Shown: positions 1-11,446, numbered from the stretch's first letter. The stretch: DNA of 64,000 bases from Owenia fusiformis (GCA_903813345.2 CAIIXF020000012.1:22086184-22150183), one strand, 5' to 3'. The notes: a model not told the origin generated them from the letters alone. Numbers and translations: made by a program.

Positions 1-336
1 TGACTGAGACATTGGACATCATAGTATGAACAAGGTGATAAATAATCGCCAATAAGCCCACTATTACTTCAGTAAGGAGTCAATAGAAAAAGGATACAGA
101 TTCAGATCTTCACAAGTTTAATGGTACGTTGAATTGTGTTTTTTATAATGAATTTTATAAAACTAGTCCATTATTGAAATTTTGTCTAATTTATTTATGT
201 TGAAAAAATAATATTTTTACTTTTGAATACAAATACAATGTCAATAAATCAACTGTGTGCCATCTCTCAGGAGTCAAACTGGCTGTTGTGTGAATATATG
301 TGAATGTTCAATTTAACAATGTTGTATTTGTACAAA

Positions 337-518
337 GCTTGTATTTGCGAATACAACTAACGTCTGTCGATTCCCGGATTAACCTACTATTTTATGGGCA
401 ACTCATTTGAATATAAATAAAACCTGCCACTATTCTATTCATATTTAAATGAGTTTGTCATAAAATAGTAGGTTAATCCGGTAGCCGACAGGCGTTAGTT
501 GCATTCGCGAAAACAAGC
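337..518. mobile_element. Foldback/MITE element, about 180 bp
   Basis: The two halves are imperfect inverted repeats of each other: GCTTGTATTTGCGAATACAA at the left pairs with the TTGCATTCGCGAAAACAAGC end at the right, and the arms continue through a shared TAACCTACTATTTTATG block. The central spacer is short. A diverged single arm of the same family appears at about 21,283-21,375. No coding capacity is visible. Confidence 0.75.
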
Positions 519-926
519 TAAGTATTCTGAGCTACCCGATTGGCCTTATTACAAATTAACAACTTGAAGTAATAATAATTTTACTCATCCCCTTGACAAA
601 ACTTATTTTATCATTTAAATAAATTTAATAAATGAAGACGTACTAGTTTGAGGTAATATATATTTTAATCGGTATTTATACCATGCTGGACAATTATCAA
701 AAGCCTTAGTTTTTGAACGATATTTCGTGAGAAATAGTGATCAAATATAGATAAAAATGTTTAAAAATCAAAATTAAATATATTATTTTTTTCATAAAAG
801 AAAGTATGTCATGTTATTCATCAACAGTATTGTATAAAAATCAATACACTCTTATTTTTATCATAAAATGGAAATTTCCAGAGGGTAGGCATTAAAATGG
901 TAATAAGGTAAATGTAAAATCCTTGT
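519..926. other. No gene seen; AT-rich intergenic DNA
   Basis: This stretch is AT-rich with short A/T runs. I see no open frame, splice-bounded exon or clear repeat structure in it. The same holds for bases 1-336. Confidence 0.5.
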
Positions 927-930
927 ATAT

Positions 931-1451
931 CACTGGTGATCCACTCGATTACGCTGGTTTCGGTAACACAATGTCGGAACATCGAAGGTATGATTTTTCT
1001 TTTTTCCTTATTTCACACGTTGTAGGCAGAATTCCCACGACATTTTTAAAGCAAACGTGTATCAGTATAATATGTTTAAGAAAATGTACATAATTGCGAA
1101 TGTAAATAGTCCAGAAGACAACAGAATCGTCGATTTAATTCCTCGCTTAAGTTACGGAAACGGTATTTCGAGAAACACTTAAGATCTGCACTTTTAGCCC
1201 AAACCGTTCATGTAACTTAAGTGACGAATTTAATCGACGATTCTGTTGTCTTCTGAGCTATTTTTTCGCAAACATGTACATTTTCTAAAACATATGATAC
1301 TGATACACGTTTGTGAGAAAAAACGTCGTGGAGAATCTGCCTATAACGCATGAAATAAGGAAAAAAGAAAAATCGTACCTTCGACGTTCCGACATTTTGT
1401 TACCTAAACGAACCATTTCGGTAACCAACGTAATCGAGTGGATCACCAGTG
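931..1451. mobile_element. Long foldback element, about 520 bp
   Basis: The left end CACTGGTGATCCACTCGATT is the inverted complement of the right end. Inner arms also pair: a block around 1,110-1,140 containing GAAGACAACAGAATCGTCGA returns inverted around 1,225-1,255. Both ends are flanked by TATAT, which may be a target-site duplication or just local AT richness. No transposase frame is present, so this is a non-autonomous element. Confidence 0.75.
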
Positions 1452-1479
1452 TATATATTTAAAAATTCCATTAAAATGC

Positions 1480-2215
1480 TACCTATTTATTTAGAGACAG
1501 TAAATAGTAATCATCTTTGTTCAGAAATAAATGAATTTGCGAAAGTGATTGCTGTGTTTTAATTTTATAACTTGACACAACATTTATCAATAAATAAGAG
1601 GGGGGAATGGAATGGTATTATTGTTAAAGGCTTATACCATCTTAGATGATGAAAATTTCAAAACAAATAAAATTCGCTTTGCTTTTTGTGATGATTTGAT
1701 AAATATAATCACAGGGCAAGTAATATATTTATACGCGAGTTGAAAGCCAAGCATTTATCAACACGCGTAGTGAATTACGAAGACAAAAAATATTCTGTCT
1801 GGTTGCGTTTTACTTTTTTGAAACATTTAGAGAAAATATTGGTGTTTAAATGGACTTTAATTTTGGCGATATACCCAAAAATACTGAGTACAGTAAAACC
1901 TGTTGAAGTGGAACATATTCGGTAGCTTTAAAAAGTGTTTCACTTATACAGATTCATTTAACATTAAGTCAGTTGGTCTTGACACTCTAAAAGTGTTCCA
2001 CGAATACAGGTTAATTTAACATTAAGTCAGTTGGTCTTGAGACTCTGAAAAGTGTTCCACTTTTTGAGGTGTTCCACTTTACAGGTTTCACTGCATATTA
2101 TCCGTGACCTTCTAGTTGTAAAATATCATATTGAAACTATTCTGATGAATTGGTTAAAGTCATTCCCCAGTGAACTGTTTCCCTTGAAATATCTAATCAA
2201 ATATTACATCATTAA
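1480..2215 (+). repeat. Dispersed repeat, copy 1 (inverted mate at 30.6-31.4 kb)
   Basis: About 740 bp that recurs in reverse orientation at about 30,640-31,390. Shared landmarks are the GTTCCACTT/AAGTGGAAC motifs at 1,905-2,095 and the AAATGAATTTGC...GTGATTGCTGTG block near 1,530. The 61-codon frame at 1,740-1,925 lies inside it and is not supported as a gene. Confidence 0.7.
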
Positions 2216-3400
2216 TCTTTGATGATGCCCGACTAAGGCTTATCATCCTTAGTAAATAACTCCACTATCACGAAACTCTATCCAGTAAAGACAATGACAC
2301 TCAATGCGTAGGTTGTCAATCATATCACAAGCGTACAAATAAAACAACCTGCTGGGAATTATTATTCCAAGCTGCGTTTTTCTAATTGGTCGCCCCTATA
2401 TAGATGCCGGGCATGATGTTTCATAAATATTTGAAATAAGTCAAATAAGATAACCATTCAACACTTACCATTTGACCTGCATAAGCACCTGCCTTGTTGT
2501 TCCCTTGCGAAAACTTGTTGTTCCCTAGCAAAAAAATCATCCATTTAGTTTATGAAATATTTTGCAATGTGTGAAAAGAATTCCAGCACATGACTCAATG
2601 AATTGTGGGTAATTCAATCCACTTATGCACTTTTCCTAGTCTTTTGCATTGTGCTGTCACGCTCATGCTAATATCTGAAAAGGAAACACACATTGATTGT
2701 TAAATCATCCTACAATGCATCGAGTTCTGGTTTATGAAAATGACCATGCCATGATAACATAGTTATGCTTCATTACACCAATGAAGCATAATTAATATGT
2801 TATCATGTCATGGCCATTTCCAATTTCACTTTCACCAACTTTGTATTTTACAACATTTTTAGTACACTGGAAAGATTTCTGATTAAAATCAGTTTGAAGA
2901 AAAAACATAATTCGCCAACTTCATCTTTTATTACTCCTCTTTGAAAAAATACAATTTATGTATGTTTTGTTTATTATTTTGCTAATTACGAGTATGTACC
3001 AAATTGCAACAAAAACACATTAAAATGTCATTACTGTCATTACACTTCATTAAATTAATCAAAATTATGCTATGCTATAGCATGGAGCCATCTTTTGCCA
3101 GTGAACAACTGCCTTAACTTGATTTCAGGATGCATACAAAAATGTAGGTCATTGAATTTTTTCCTTTTTATGAACATAGAATATTTATCAATGCTGTAGT
3201 GATACTAATAATTTAGATTTACACACTCTTTGAGTAGAACTGGAAGTTGTAGACCATGTATGAAATGAGTGATATGTACCTGAAAATAACTAGAAACTAC
3301 AATCTAGGAAGTCATTAAATATCTGTACATTCGGAACTACCTTAAATCAAATTTTTAGTATCCTTAATAAATTGAGAAACCAGAAATAACCTCCTTCATT
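2216..3400. other. Intergenic, includes an 85-bp hairpin
   Basis: No coding signal. A perfect-looking hairpin lies at 2,736-2,820: GAAAATGACCATGCCATGAT is mirrored by ATCATGTCATGGCCATTTC around a short loop at the centre. The rest is AT-rich, and could hold the promoter and upstream untranslated exon of the next gene, but I cannot place them. Confidence 0.5.
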
Positions 3401-3419
3401 CCTTTGCAGGTCCTCAATT

Positions 3420-4097
3420 ATGCATGATGGACCAAGTAATGAAAATGAACGCAATATAAAACTTTTTCAGATGATGTCAGGCAGGAATATCATTCTGATA
3501 TGGGTTATAACTATGACAACCGCTTTACCATGGAAACTCACTGATCGGGCTGAGAAAATTGCAGTTACAGAAAATTACTGCAAAGATGACGTCCCATTGA
3601 GTAATCTATGTGACTGGTGTCAACAAGACGCTCATGTTTGCTGCGAAGACAAAGCGCTGATACGACACTGCTTTGGAGTGTTCATGAAAAATCTCCACAA
3701 CACCGCTGATGAGCCTAATGACAAGAAGAAGCAGTCACATTTGAAGTTTCCTTTGGATGAGTACGACTACATTAACCGTCCAGATATCCCAGATTACTAT
3801 TACAGTAGCTATGACAACAATGTCAAGGGAGATGATATTGAAAATCGAAAAAGAGTACATTACAGTGCACTCAACAGGTGGGGTAGTATTCGCCCAGGAC
3901 CACTGCGCCAGTTGCGCCCAAAAGATGAAATTGAAACCAAGAAAAGATGGGGTGTCATGGACATGATGGGAATGAAAGTAAGATTTCCATCTGTATACCA
4001 ATATCAACGAGGCAGATTCAACGCAAATGGCAAGATTACGCTTCCGACTAAAAAATGGGGAATGCTGAAACTGAATTCATATCGACTGGTTGAGTGA
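3420..4097 (+). CDS. Putative neuropeptide/prohormone precursor (family not identified)
   Basis: A 225-codon single-exon frame. A hydrophobic stretch at residues 23-37, after MMSGR at 18-22, looks like a secretory signal peptide, so translation may really begin at Met18 (3,471); I keep the longest frame. It is followed by a six-cysteine region (Cys 54, 64, 67, 74, 75, 84; C-x9-C-x2-C-x6-CC-x8-C), an acidic tyrosine-rich spacer, then a basic tail with likely dibasic cleavage sites (RKR 143-145, KKR 174-176, KK 211-212). After basic residues the tail three times begins with Trp-Gly (W154, W177, W213): WGSIRPG, WGVMDMMG, WGMLKLN. This architecture is typical of secreted peptide precursors processed by furin/prohormone convertases. 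A strong pyrimidine tract and AG at about 3,409 suggest a spliced upstream 5' exon; a weaker acceptor-like CAG ends at 3,470. I do not recognise the family, and no C-terminal amidation Gly is obvious beside the cleavage sites. Confidence 0.7.
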   Translation: MHDGPSNENERNIKLFQMMSGRNIILIWVITMTTALPWKLTDRAEKIAVTENYCKDDVPLSNLCDWCQQDAHVCCEDKALIRHCFGVFMKNLHNTADEPNDKKKQSHLKFPLDEYDYINRPDIPDYYYSSYDNNVKGDDIENRKRVHYSALNRWGSIRPGPLRQLRPKDEIETKKRWGVMDMMGMKVRFPSVYQYQRGRFNANGKITLPTKKWGMLKLNSYRLVE

Positions 4098-5130
4098 AAG
4101 TTGGTAGAAAATGATTTTTCATTTTGAATTTATGGAAAACTAGTTTTAACACAAGTTTCAACAACTGTAACTAGCTAATACAACTTGACAAAATGTCACC
4201 AATCAGTTACATTTACAAAAAGTGTAACAATTGTCACCGACAGTGAATGCCAATGAATGGGATATTGATAAAGTGGGACTAAAAAGTGTTTACGATTTAG
4301 TGTCAACATCCACACACATTAGTACCAAACACGTGTTTAATTTTAATCGCATCTTTAAATTTAATCGCATTTTTCATGAATACTATACGACAAACATTGA
4401 ACTCTGTGTGGAGTTGAATATCTGTATTTATCCCATACTTGGACGTGTTACAGGTACATGAAGCCAGTTTGTAAAAACTTATATTTTCATCAGCGGGCAG
4501 ATATAGCTTTACGTCCCGCTCCGAGCGGGCAGATACCCGCAGGGCTGTCAACTTGGGACCACCTAATATGAGTGACGAGGTACGAAAATTTCCAATGAAC
4601 ATGCGTGACATATACGGGATTCGCGTGACAAATCCGAACAAATTGCGTTCGTTTTTTTCCGACGTTCGTATTTTTACCGTATCATAAACATATTTTGAAA
4701 AATTTTTTACAGAAACATATTTGCGTGACAATTACCAGGTAAAATGCGTATTTGCGTGACATTTTGTGTCACGCAAAAAAAACTGGCGTGACTTCAAATT
4801 CTTCAGCAAATGCGTGACAAATACGCAAATTGCGGGACAGTTGACAGGCCTGTACCCGCTACGTCATAATCGTCGCTCGCATATTTGTTCATAATTTGTA
4901 ACGTTCGCGTAATGACCGTAAACGACAATGGACAAAACACAGACAATCGGGATCTGTTTGATAGCAAGGAGCATCCACTTAATCAATCAAAAATTCGAGA
5001 AAATAAATATGGGAATATTTGAGAGAACAGGAAAATCCACCCACGGCCAAGAAAACAAAACTGGACATGAATATTCTAAAATATTTCCACGATTGAACAA
5101 TGTGAACCAGATGACCAAGATTGGTATGGG
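4098..5130. other. Intergenic with a GCGTGAC motif cluster
   Basis: Six copies of GCGTGAC occur at 4,603, 4,623, 4,723, 4,753, 4,786 and 4,812, one of them in an inverted pair with GTCACGC. The 142-codon minus-strand frame over 4,303-4,731 and the short plus frames show no recognisable domain and are likely chance or old transposon remnants. Confidence 0.4.
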
Positions 5131-5149
5131 ATAAACATATTATCCTATA

Positions 5150-5356
5150 GTCGGTTCAGGATATTGGGATTATCCCTTGGCCAATATAACATATTTTCCC
5201 TCGGGACCTGCGGCCCTCGGGCAAATATATTATATTTGCCTCGGGATAATCCCAATATCCTGAACCTCATATAGGATAATCTCTATATATTTCTGAAGGT
5301 GTATTCACGGCAGCCCGAAGTTCGAGGTGAATACATCCCTCAGAAATATATACAGA
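5150..5356. repeat. Two adjacent palindromes
   Basis: At about 5,150-5,275 GGTTCAGGATATTGGGATTA pairs with its inverted copy ending TATCCTGAACC. Next to it at about 5,284-5,356 CTATATATTTCTGA...GTGTATTCAC pairs with GTGAATAC...TCAGAAATATATA. These look like MITE or foldback remnants. Confidence 0.7.
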
Positions 5357-5714
5357 TATTAAACGATCACAGAATTCAATATTTGTTTTATTATTTTCGC
5401 ATTAAAGTAGTACACAATATTAAAATTAGAAGTACACAATATCAAAATATTGTTATGACATGACGTTTAGTTTCAACGTATTTCCAAACGTTTGCCAATA
5501 TCACTGTGGAGGAACTCGTAAAGCGAGTTACGTAAACGGATCCGTTTTCGTAACAAAATGGCGCAAACGATTTCGATATTTAGTTTTTCCATGATTTCAC
5601 GAGATATAAGCAGAATTCACCACTACCCTTTTTACGCAAACGTGTGTCAGTCGCATTTAGATGTAGTCTGGTAAGAAATACTTGTTTCGCCAAATGTGTA
5701 TGCTCCAGATGAAT

Positions 5715-8252
5715 AAGGCGTCCTAAAAAGAGTAATCTTTACTTTCTATCATTGATTCAATGTTGTTTAGACCAAGCATTCCTAAAGTTAAGTCAGTTCT
5801 TGTCCATTTGGATTGGTTTTGCAACGTTTTAGCGATGAATCTGAGACCTTTCTTAAGCTGGAGGGTTTGTGTTTTTGTTATACCATACCAAGGCTCGGCA
5901 CTAGGAATACAAATGCATCGAACGAGTTTAGCTCCCGTTAATAGGTTTAGTCCAGACCTTAACTTTAGCAGAAAGTGTGAAGTTATAAAATATGTTTCCC
6001 ATGTGTTTTACTTCGTCAACTTCTTGACAAGACAGCACGCCATCTTGAATATGAATAACCACTGAGCTGAATTTTAGCCCTCCTGTTCTTAGAGAGATCG
6101 TAGAGGATTCTAAGGAGTTTTCCAGTGATACCTGCCATGTCCAACTTCCAGAAAAGCCCGTCATGCCACACGGAATTGAATGCCATTTTCGTGTCGATGC
6201 ACGGAATGAACACCTAGCTACCTAGTTCTAAATTGTGGTAAAGATACTCTGTAAAGTTGAAACTGCAAGTTAAGCCACTACTGTTCTTGGTGAGCATATT
6301 GTTGGACACTTTTAAGGATAGGAAAACGCCTAGACGTAGTTAGACCATTTGGATTCTGCTTTTAATAAGTCTTTCCCATAATTTATCAATAACAGGGAGT
6401 AAAGTTATATCTCTATACTTTTCGAAACGAGAACGGCGTTTCCACCCCATTTGAACAATTTAGAAATAACGCCATCTTTAAAAAAAAGCTAGAGTAGACA
6501 AGGTTTCAGAAATCAGATTAAATAAAAAGGCCAGTACCCGGGGTAGAACTTCTCCACCGTAAAGGAGATGTCCGTTTGTTTAAAACTATCAACACCACCG
6601 GCTTTCTTGGTTTTTAAGCTTTTTATAACATTCTTTACTTCATATGTGTAAATTGGCTCGCCGAGTATTGGGTCTTCCTTAACAAGCTGGGTGTGTAAAA
6701 AAGATCCGCTCTTACTTCGTCAGAGATCTCTTTCCTAAAGTTATCATTGGATTCTGGATCGTTCAGTTCAGTTAACAATTCAGAGTAATCTCTGAACCGG
6801 TTCACGATTTCTTGTGGCTTACGTGTGAGAATTCCATCAACCTCGAGCTCTTCGCACACAGGAACAGAACGTTTTCGCCTCCGCTTCAACTTTGCATTGA
6901 TCGAATCCAGGAAATAAAGGCTATCGTTGACCGGGATCGTTGAATAGCTTATGTTCCGAAAGAGCACAATGTTTACATTTGAAAGATGTTCATCAAGAAG
7001 AACAGCGATAGTCATAATACCATTCGTATTCCAAGAGAACAAGTTAAGATATGATTTCATAAAAGGAGGCGAGAGAATGCAGGTTGTGTATGTAAAAAAC
7101 AACAGGAGAACAATTCTATTCATATTCAGATTCCTTATGGTGCTGGTTACCCCCCTATCACACCAAACTAGTTCTTACCCGTTCTTGCCAGTCCTACGAA
7201 AACGTCGTAAAACGGGCTCAATCTGGCTGTGGTCGGGAAATATGTCTGAAATAATTAGCTTCTTCGTTCTTAAACAGTCTTCAATACGTCCATCGCGTTC
7301 GCAGTTCGTTCAGGTCGCACCACGTCGGTGTTCAACGTCGTAGAACGCGTCCCTTAGTCTAGAAGGTCAACATGACCTGATAACAGAACGGTATGGTCGC
7401 CATCGAATTTTGAATCGATTCAAAATTCTAAAATCACATTCCCGTCTGAGAACATTCATAAAGTTCGTAAATAGACCTTAGAAAGTTGCAGCTACGTTCA
7501 TTCCGTTCGCACACAGTTTAAAACCAGTTTTGAAGAACGCAGTGGCAACTTGTTTGGTGTGATAGCTATATTTTTGCTAACTCGTTCATAAGCAGTGTTA
7601 AATACGTTCTTAATCAGTTTAAACCCGTTTGCAATTAGTTCTACCTCGTTCTCAACACGTCCTCTGACAGTTCAACTCGTTGTAAAAACGTCAGTAGTAG
7701 GATTGAAGTACGACGGTTCCTTTCGTAGTGCGTCCAGCTCGTCGTTAGTACGTTGTCACTCGTTCTAATTGTAGAACGTGACGACCACGAGAACATTTTG
7801 AGCATTGTCTAAGTTCTAGAGGACCTATCCGTTCGAGTACGTTCGATGAAGTTTGTAAAGAGATCCCAAACGGTTCTTAGTAGGTCCAGTCCGTTCGTAC
7901 ACAGTTAAAGCCCGTTTTCGAGAACGTAGTGAGAACTAGTTTGGTGTGATAGTAGGGTTATATCGGCATGCATCGTAGCTGAATTCTTCATGATATCGAT
8001 TGTTCGAAAGCCATCGACAACGTATATGCCTTCTTGCCAGAACGTAGAATCTGAAAGGTGCTTGGCGCCGTGAGCATCAACGTTAACTTTAGCAGTTTTT
8101 GAGCGAGTGGTAGTGGTGTTAAGGAATCTGAACATTGTGACCGTGATATTCTTGTCAGCTAGGCATTGTTTTACTTTTTGTTCAGATACATTCGGATCAA
8201 TTCTGCTAATGTTGAAGCTGCGTGTTCGGCGTTGACAAGAGAAAATCGTCAT
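5715..8252 (-). pseudogene. Decayed LINE (non-LTR retrotransposon), interrupted by a MITE
   Basis: Read on the minus strand, fragments of one non-LTR element appear in order. 8,252-7,960 resembles an ORF1-type domain (RIDPNVSEQKVKQCL...DSTFWQEGIYVVDGF). About 7,065-6,960 resembles the start of an AP-endonuclease (LFSWNTNGI). 6,900-6,690 resembles the linker before the reverse transcriptase. 6,213-6,040 carries reverse-transcriptase pieces (IDTKMAFNSVWHDGLFWKLDMAGI). 5,950-5,730 resembles the C-terminal LINE region (KTLQNQSKWTRTDLTLGMLG). Most of the endonuclease is missing, frames are broken, and the YADD-box region is not readable, so the copy is dead. An 808-bp MITE sits between the ORF1 and endonuclease parts. 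The assignments rest on motif recognition by eye. Confidence 0.7.
7150..7957 (+). mobile_element. PIF/Harbinger-like MITE, copy 1 (TTA target duplication)
   Basis: Starts CCCCCCTATCACACCAAACT and ends with the inverted complement (AGTTTGGTGTGATAGTAGGG). It is flanked on both sides by TTA (7,147-7,149 and 7,958-7,960), the 3-bp duplication expected for the PIF/Harbinger superfamily. A nearly identical copy lies at 28,297-29,100, also TTA-flanked. The interior is a run of degenerate short units built on CGTTC and AGTT, and a third internal terminus (GTTTGGTGTGATAGC) occurs at about 7,551-7,565, so the element looks composite. It has no transposase. Confidence 0.8.
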
Positions 8253-9007
8253 CGTTCAAGTTAATGCAACAAGGGGACAAGGTCGTATTAGACTCCCGAG
8301 GTTTAGATTAATGGTTAATTTGATTCGGGGCATTCTCCTCTTGAGCCTTATGTTGTGACGCTTCGTTCCTCATACCATTGGATGTTGAATTAGAAGAGGA
8401 CGACACTGGTTCAAGATCACATAAAGGGGTTGTATTTATGTTCATCTCACACGTTCCCTGTGCTTTGACAGGTCTGTGGTATGTTGCATTTATCTAGTTA
8501 ATCGTTAATAAGATACAGGGTAAAATGTTATAATGGCCACCTATGGGAAACTATTCTGGAGTCTCCAACCGAATGAGATCTCCGTCGGGGTAGTCTTTTA
8601 AAAGACGGGCTTTTGTTTCCAAGTGGTCACGGTAGCAAAGGACTGTGAAACCTGTATCAGTACAGGAATCTAGTAGTTTTTCAATGTATAAATCCATGGG
8701 AAGGTTAGACAACATGTCATCTAGCCTCAACAGTGACTGTTGCCCAGTGGGAGGTTGACTATCATCAATGAATTGTGGAGTCCATAGGCAAGCCGTTCGG
8801 GCTTGCTGAGCCACAGTCATAGTAAGTGTTCATTCCTTCTACAAGGTAAGGGCGTTTGCGAGACTCATAGTGTGCGCGTAACTTATCACTGCATTAAAAG
8901 ATGTCGCTAAATATGGTCATTCAATAGCATGCAACTCTGTGAGAACTCGTGAGAACTTCAAAATGAGCAGTGCCATGCTTCCCTTTTTTGGTAATGTCTA
9001 AAAAAGA
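8253..9007. other. Unassigned stretch with an 89-codon minus-strand frame
   Basis: The minus frame at 8,551-8,820 (89 codons) has balanced, non-repetitive composition and could be an upstream piece of the LINE ORF1 or an isolated exon. I recognise no domain. The remaining bases carry no visible signal. Confidence 0.3.
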
Positions 9008-11421
9008 TTTAGATTTAAGAATATGCTTTTAGCATTATCCTGAAGAAGAAATAATTTTGAAAGTGATTATAACATGAAACATGATCAAAATGTTCTCTTC
9101 GAGAGTTACATTCTGAGGAACACATTCTGATAAAAATATAATTTGTGAGGGAATGTTCAGTTTCATTATTGCCATAATTATGATGAATTCCATTTTCTAT
9201 TAAATTATCAGCGTTTATGCAGATAATTATGTTTTTATTTTTGGGTTATTTCTTAAAATTATACATGAAAAGTACAAAACAAGTTTTCCTTGGAATTTGT
9301 ATAGGAAGCACTTCTTCTGCAATTTTGAAAACCCAAGACAATGCTTATGTATGAAAAATATGGGAAGTTGCCCACCCTTCTATTGAAAGCCCATGAATGT
9401 ACATGTACGTACACAATATTTCGAAAACAATAATTAAACAATAGGTCTACAAAAATATTATCTATAATGTTATGCTACTTTCTTAATCATCTTATGATTA
9501 ATTGCTCCAAATTTTGTCAAAAATTGATTCAGGTATGTAGTAGACCTTCTCGCATGCTCCTCCTACTCCATTCAGATAATGGTCCAGTGTAGCCTGACAT
9601 CTAGCTTCAGAATGGTAAGCTTAACCATTTACAACAGTGTCACTAGTTTCAAGCATATGGTCAAACTCTGACTCGAAAATGATAAAATATGCTGACTCAG
9701 CAATTTTGAGCCTGCTTTTACATGCCTTTGGGTCCCCTCCAAGAATCTAAAGTCAAATTGGCCGTAGTACTATATATGGTCATTCTTTGGCATGATCAAA
9801 GAAAACAAGATGGAAAATATTGATATTAGATTCACTTTTGCCAGGAGAACAAAACTAGATATTGGTTAAATCTAAGTTGACATTTTATGTAAGTAAATTT
9901 TGCATGATTGGTAATATTGTTCTTTTTATATTACTAGTTTTCTTTTTTCAAAATAATATGGACCATTGCGTCATCGCCTTGGTTACTATAGCAACCGTAT
10001 AATTTTAATCAGAAAAAACTTTTTTGATGCCCATGGACTCACCGAACCTTATTCAAATACTTATCTCGAGTTGAGTTTTGCTTTTAAATATAGAAAGTGA
10101 TTATTTCAATCAAAAAATATCAACGTGTAACGATATCACACATAATCACTGATCTTAAAGTTCAATCTTCGTTTGATTTATTTCTAAGTAAATTATTCTT
10201 GTACATCATTCAGTCATTACATGAATCTCGCGATCGGGAACATATTAATAGTTGAATAGCAGTACATACTCTCACCCGAGTGCACCCTCGTCATCACATA
10301 CTCCAATCCAAGTGCACCCTCGTCAGTACATGCTCTAATCCGAATGCACCCTCGTCAGTACACACTCTCACCCTACATGTAGTGCACTATCGTCAGACAC
10401 TCTCACCCCGGTGCACTCTAGTCAGTACACACCCTCATTCACTCTCATCGTATTTGAGTGTGCTATCACGAGGGTGCCCTGGTTTTTTAGAGTGTACATA
10501 GAACGGTGCACTCGTCTGGTGAAAGTATTTACTGTAGAGGGTGCACCCTGATCGCAGGTTGAGAGCATGTGCTTGAGAGCAGTTGCACTCGGGTGAGAGC
10601 GTGTACTGACTGAAGAGTGTGCACTCGGGTGACAGGATGGACCGCAGATCAAAATCAGTGAATTTCTGCGGCGAGCGTAGAAAAACTACGCTCACGGTCT
10701 CCGTACGGTGTATCCAGTTTTTTTACAGGCCGCGAGGTAGCCGTAAAAATTATAATTTTCTAAAGATATTGTTTTTTTATAGGAAGGATAAGAACCTAGA
10801 TTTCTTTGAAAATTGAGGAGGTGCCGGAGGTGCCGGGGTGTCACATTTTCGGTCCGTACCCCCTCCCCCTCCCACTGACTGCGACCTGTAGATGGTCATG
10901 GAACCAGATTTAGAAGAAATTAAATTGTATTCGACTCAAAATTACTTAGTTTGCCAATAAAATGAACAATAGAATGTTACAATACATTCACAAATACACA
11001 GTTACACACATCGTTTATTGATCATTGATTGGAATAATATTACAATAATCAAAGATCAGTTTCTGTAAATGAATTCTTGTATGTTTTGGCAATTTACGAA
11101 ACTGTCGTTTTGATCTCTCAGAGTCCTTGTTGTTCAGGATTGGATTTTTAGCTGACTCGTACTCGGTAGCATTAGGACCAGGATGGATCACAGAATAATA
11201 ACAATTGGATATATATTTTTAGACATATTACCAATTGTCTTGGGGACATTGTATGGCATTTCTGAAGGTGTGTTTCATCGTAATCCAGATGAAGTTAGAA
11301 CCGGCATACCGACAGCTAACAAGTGTCTTCTCGAGTGTCAATTAGATGACACGTGTCAAGCTGTGGCGTATCATGGTGACACATTACAATGCGATTTTCA
11401 TATTACACCTGCATGTTTAGA
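9008..11421 (+). repeat. Tandem duplication, unit 1
   Basis: About 2.41 kb. From 9,008 (ATTTAAGAATATGCTTTTAG region) to about 10,561 it is nearly identical to 11,422-12,986, and its right part (about 10,770-11,421) matches 13,746-14,380. The junction with unit 2 falls inside a PAN exon at about 11,421. A third, diverged and gapped copy begins at 38,786. Confidence 0.85.
10262..10640 (+). repeat. Minisatellite, about 31-bp unit, in both orientations
   Basis: Units of the form GTGCACCCTCGTCAGTACA with CACTCTCACCC spacers repeat across 10,262-10,440. From about 10,455 the same unit appears inverted (CGAGGGTGCCCT, GAGGGTGCACCCTG, CTCGGGTGAGAGCG). The short frames that cross the array (10,280-10,501 and two minus frames) are products of the repeat. 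Confidence 0.8.
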
Positions 11422-11446
11422 TTTAGATTTAAGAATATGCTTTTAG
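11183..11446 (+). pseudogene. PAN/WSC gene copy A, truncated at a duplication junction
   Basis: Encodes the same signal peptide and PAN-like segment as the intact gene at 14,146 (starts MDHRIITIGYIFLDILPIVL) up to ...HITPACL. At about 11,421 the exon runs into the left edge of duplicated unit 2 and ends after a novel tail, DLDLRICF. The donor site and the WSC exons are absent here. It could in principle still make an 87-residue secreted PAN-only product, since the frame is open, but it more likely marks a broken copy. Confidence 0.75.

Noticed and set aside
4303-4731. 142-codon minus-strand frame
   Set aside because: No signal peptide, domain or splice context. It overlaps the GCGTGAC motif cluster and has no plausible neighbour or promoter.
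9259-9441. 60-codon minus frame identical at 11,673-11,855
   Set aside because: The identity follows from the recent tandem duplication of the whole 2.4-kb unit, not from coding constraint.
10262-10640. CRISPR-like array
   Set aside because: Repeats are degenerate and lack unique spacers of constant length, and the context is clearly eukaryotic.
10280-10695. Several 65-86-codon frames on both strands
   Set aside because: They are translations of the 31-bp minisatellite and are open only because the repeat lacks stops.
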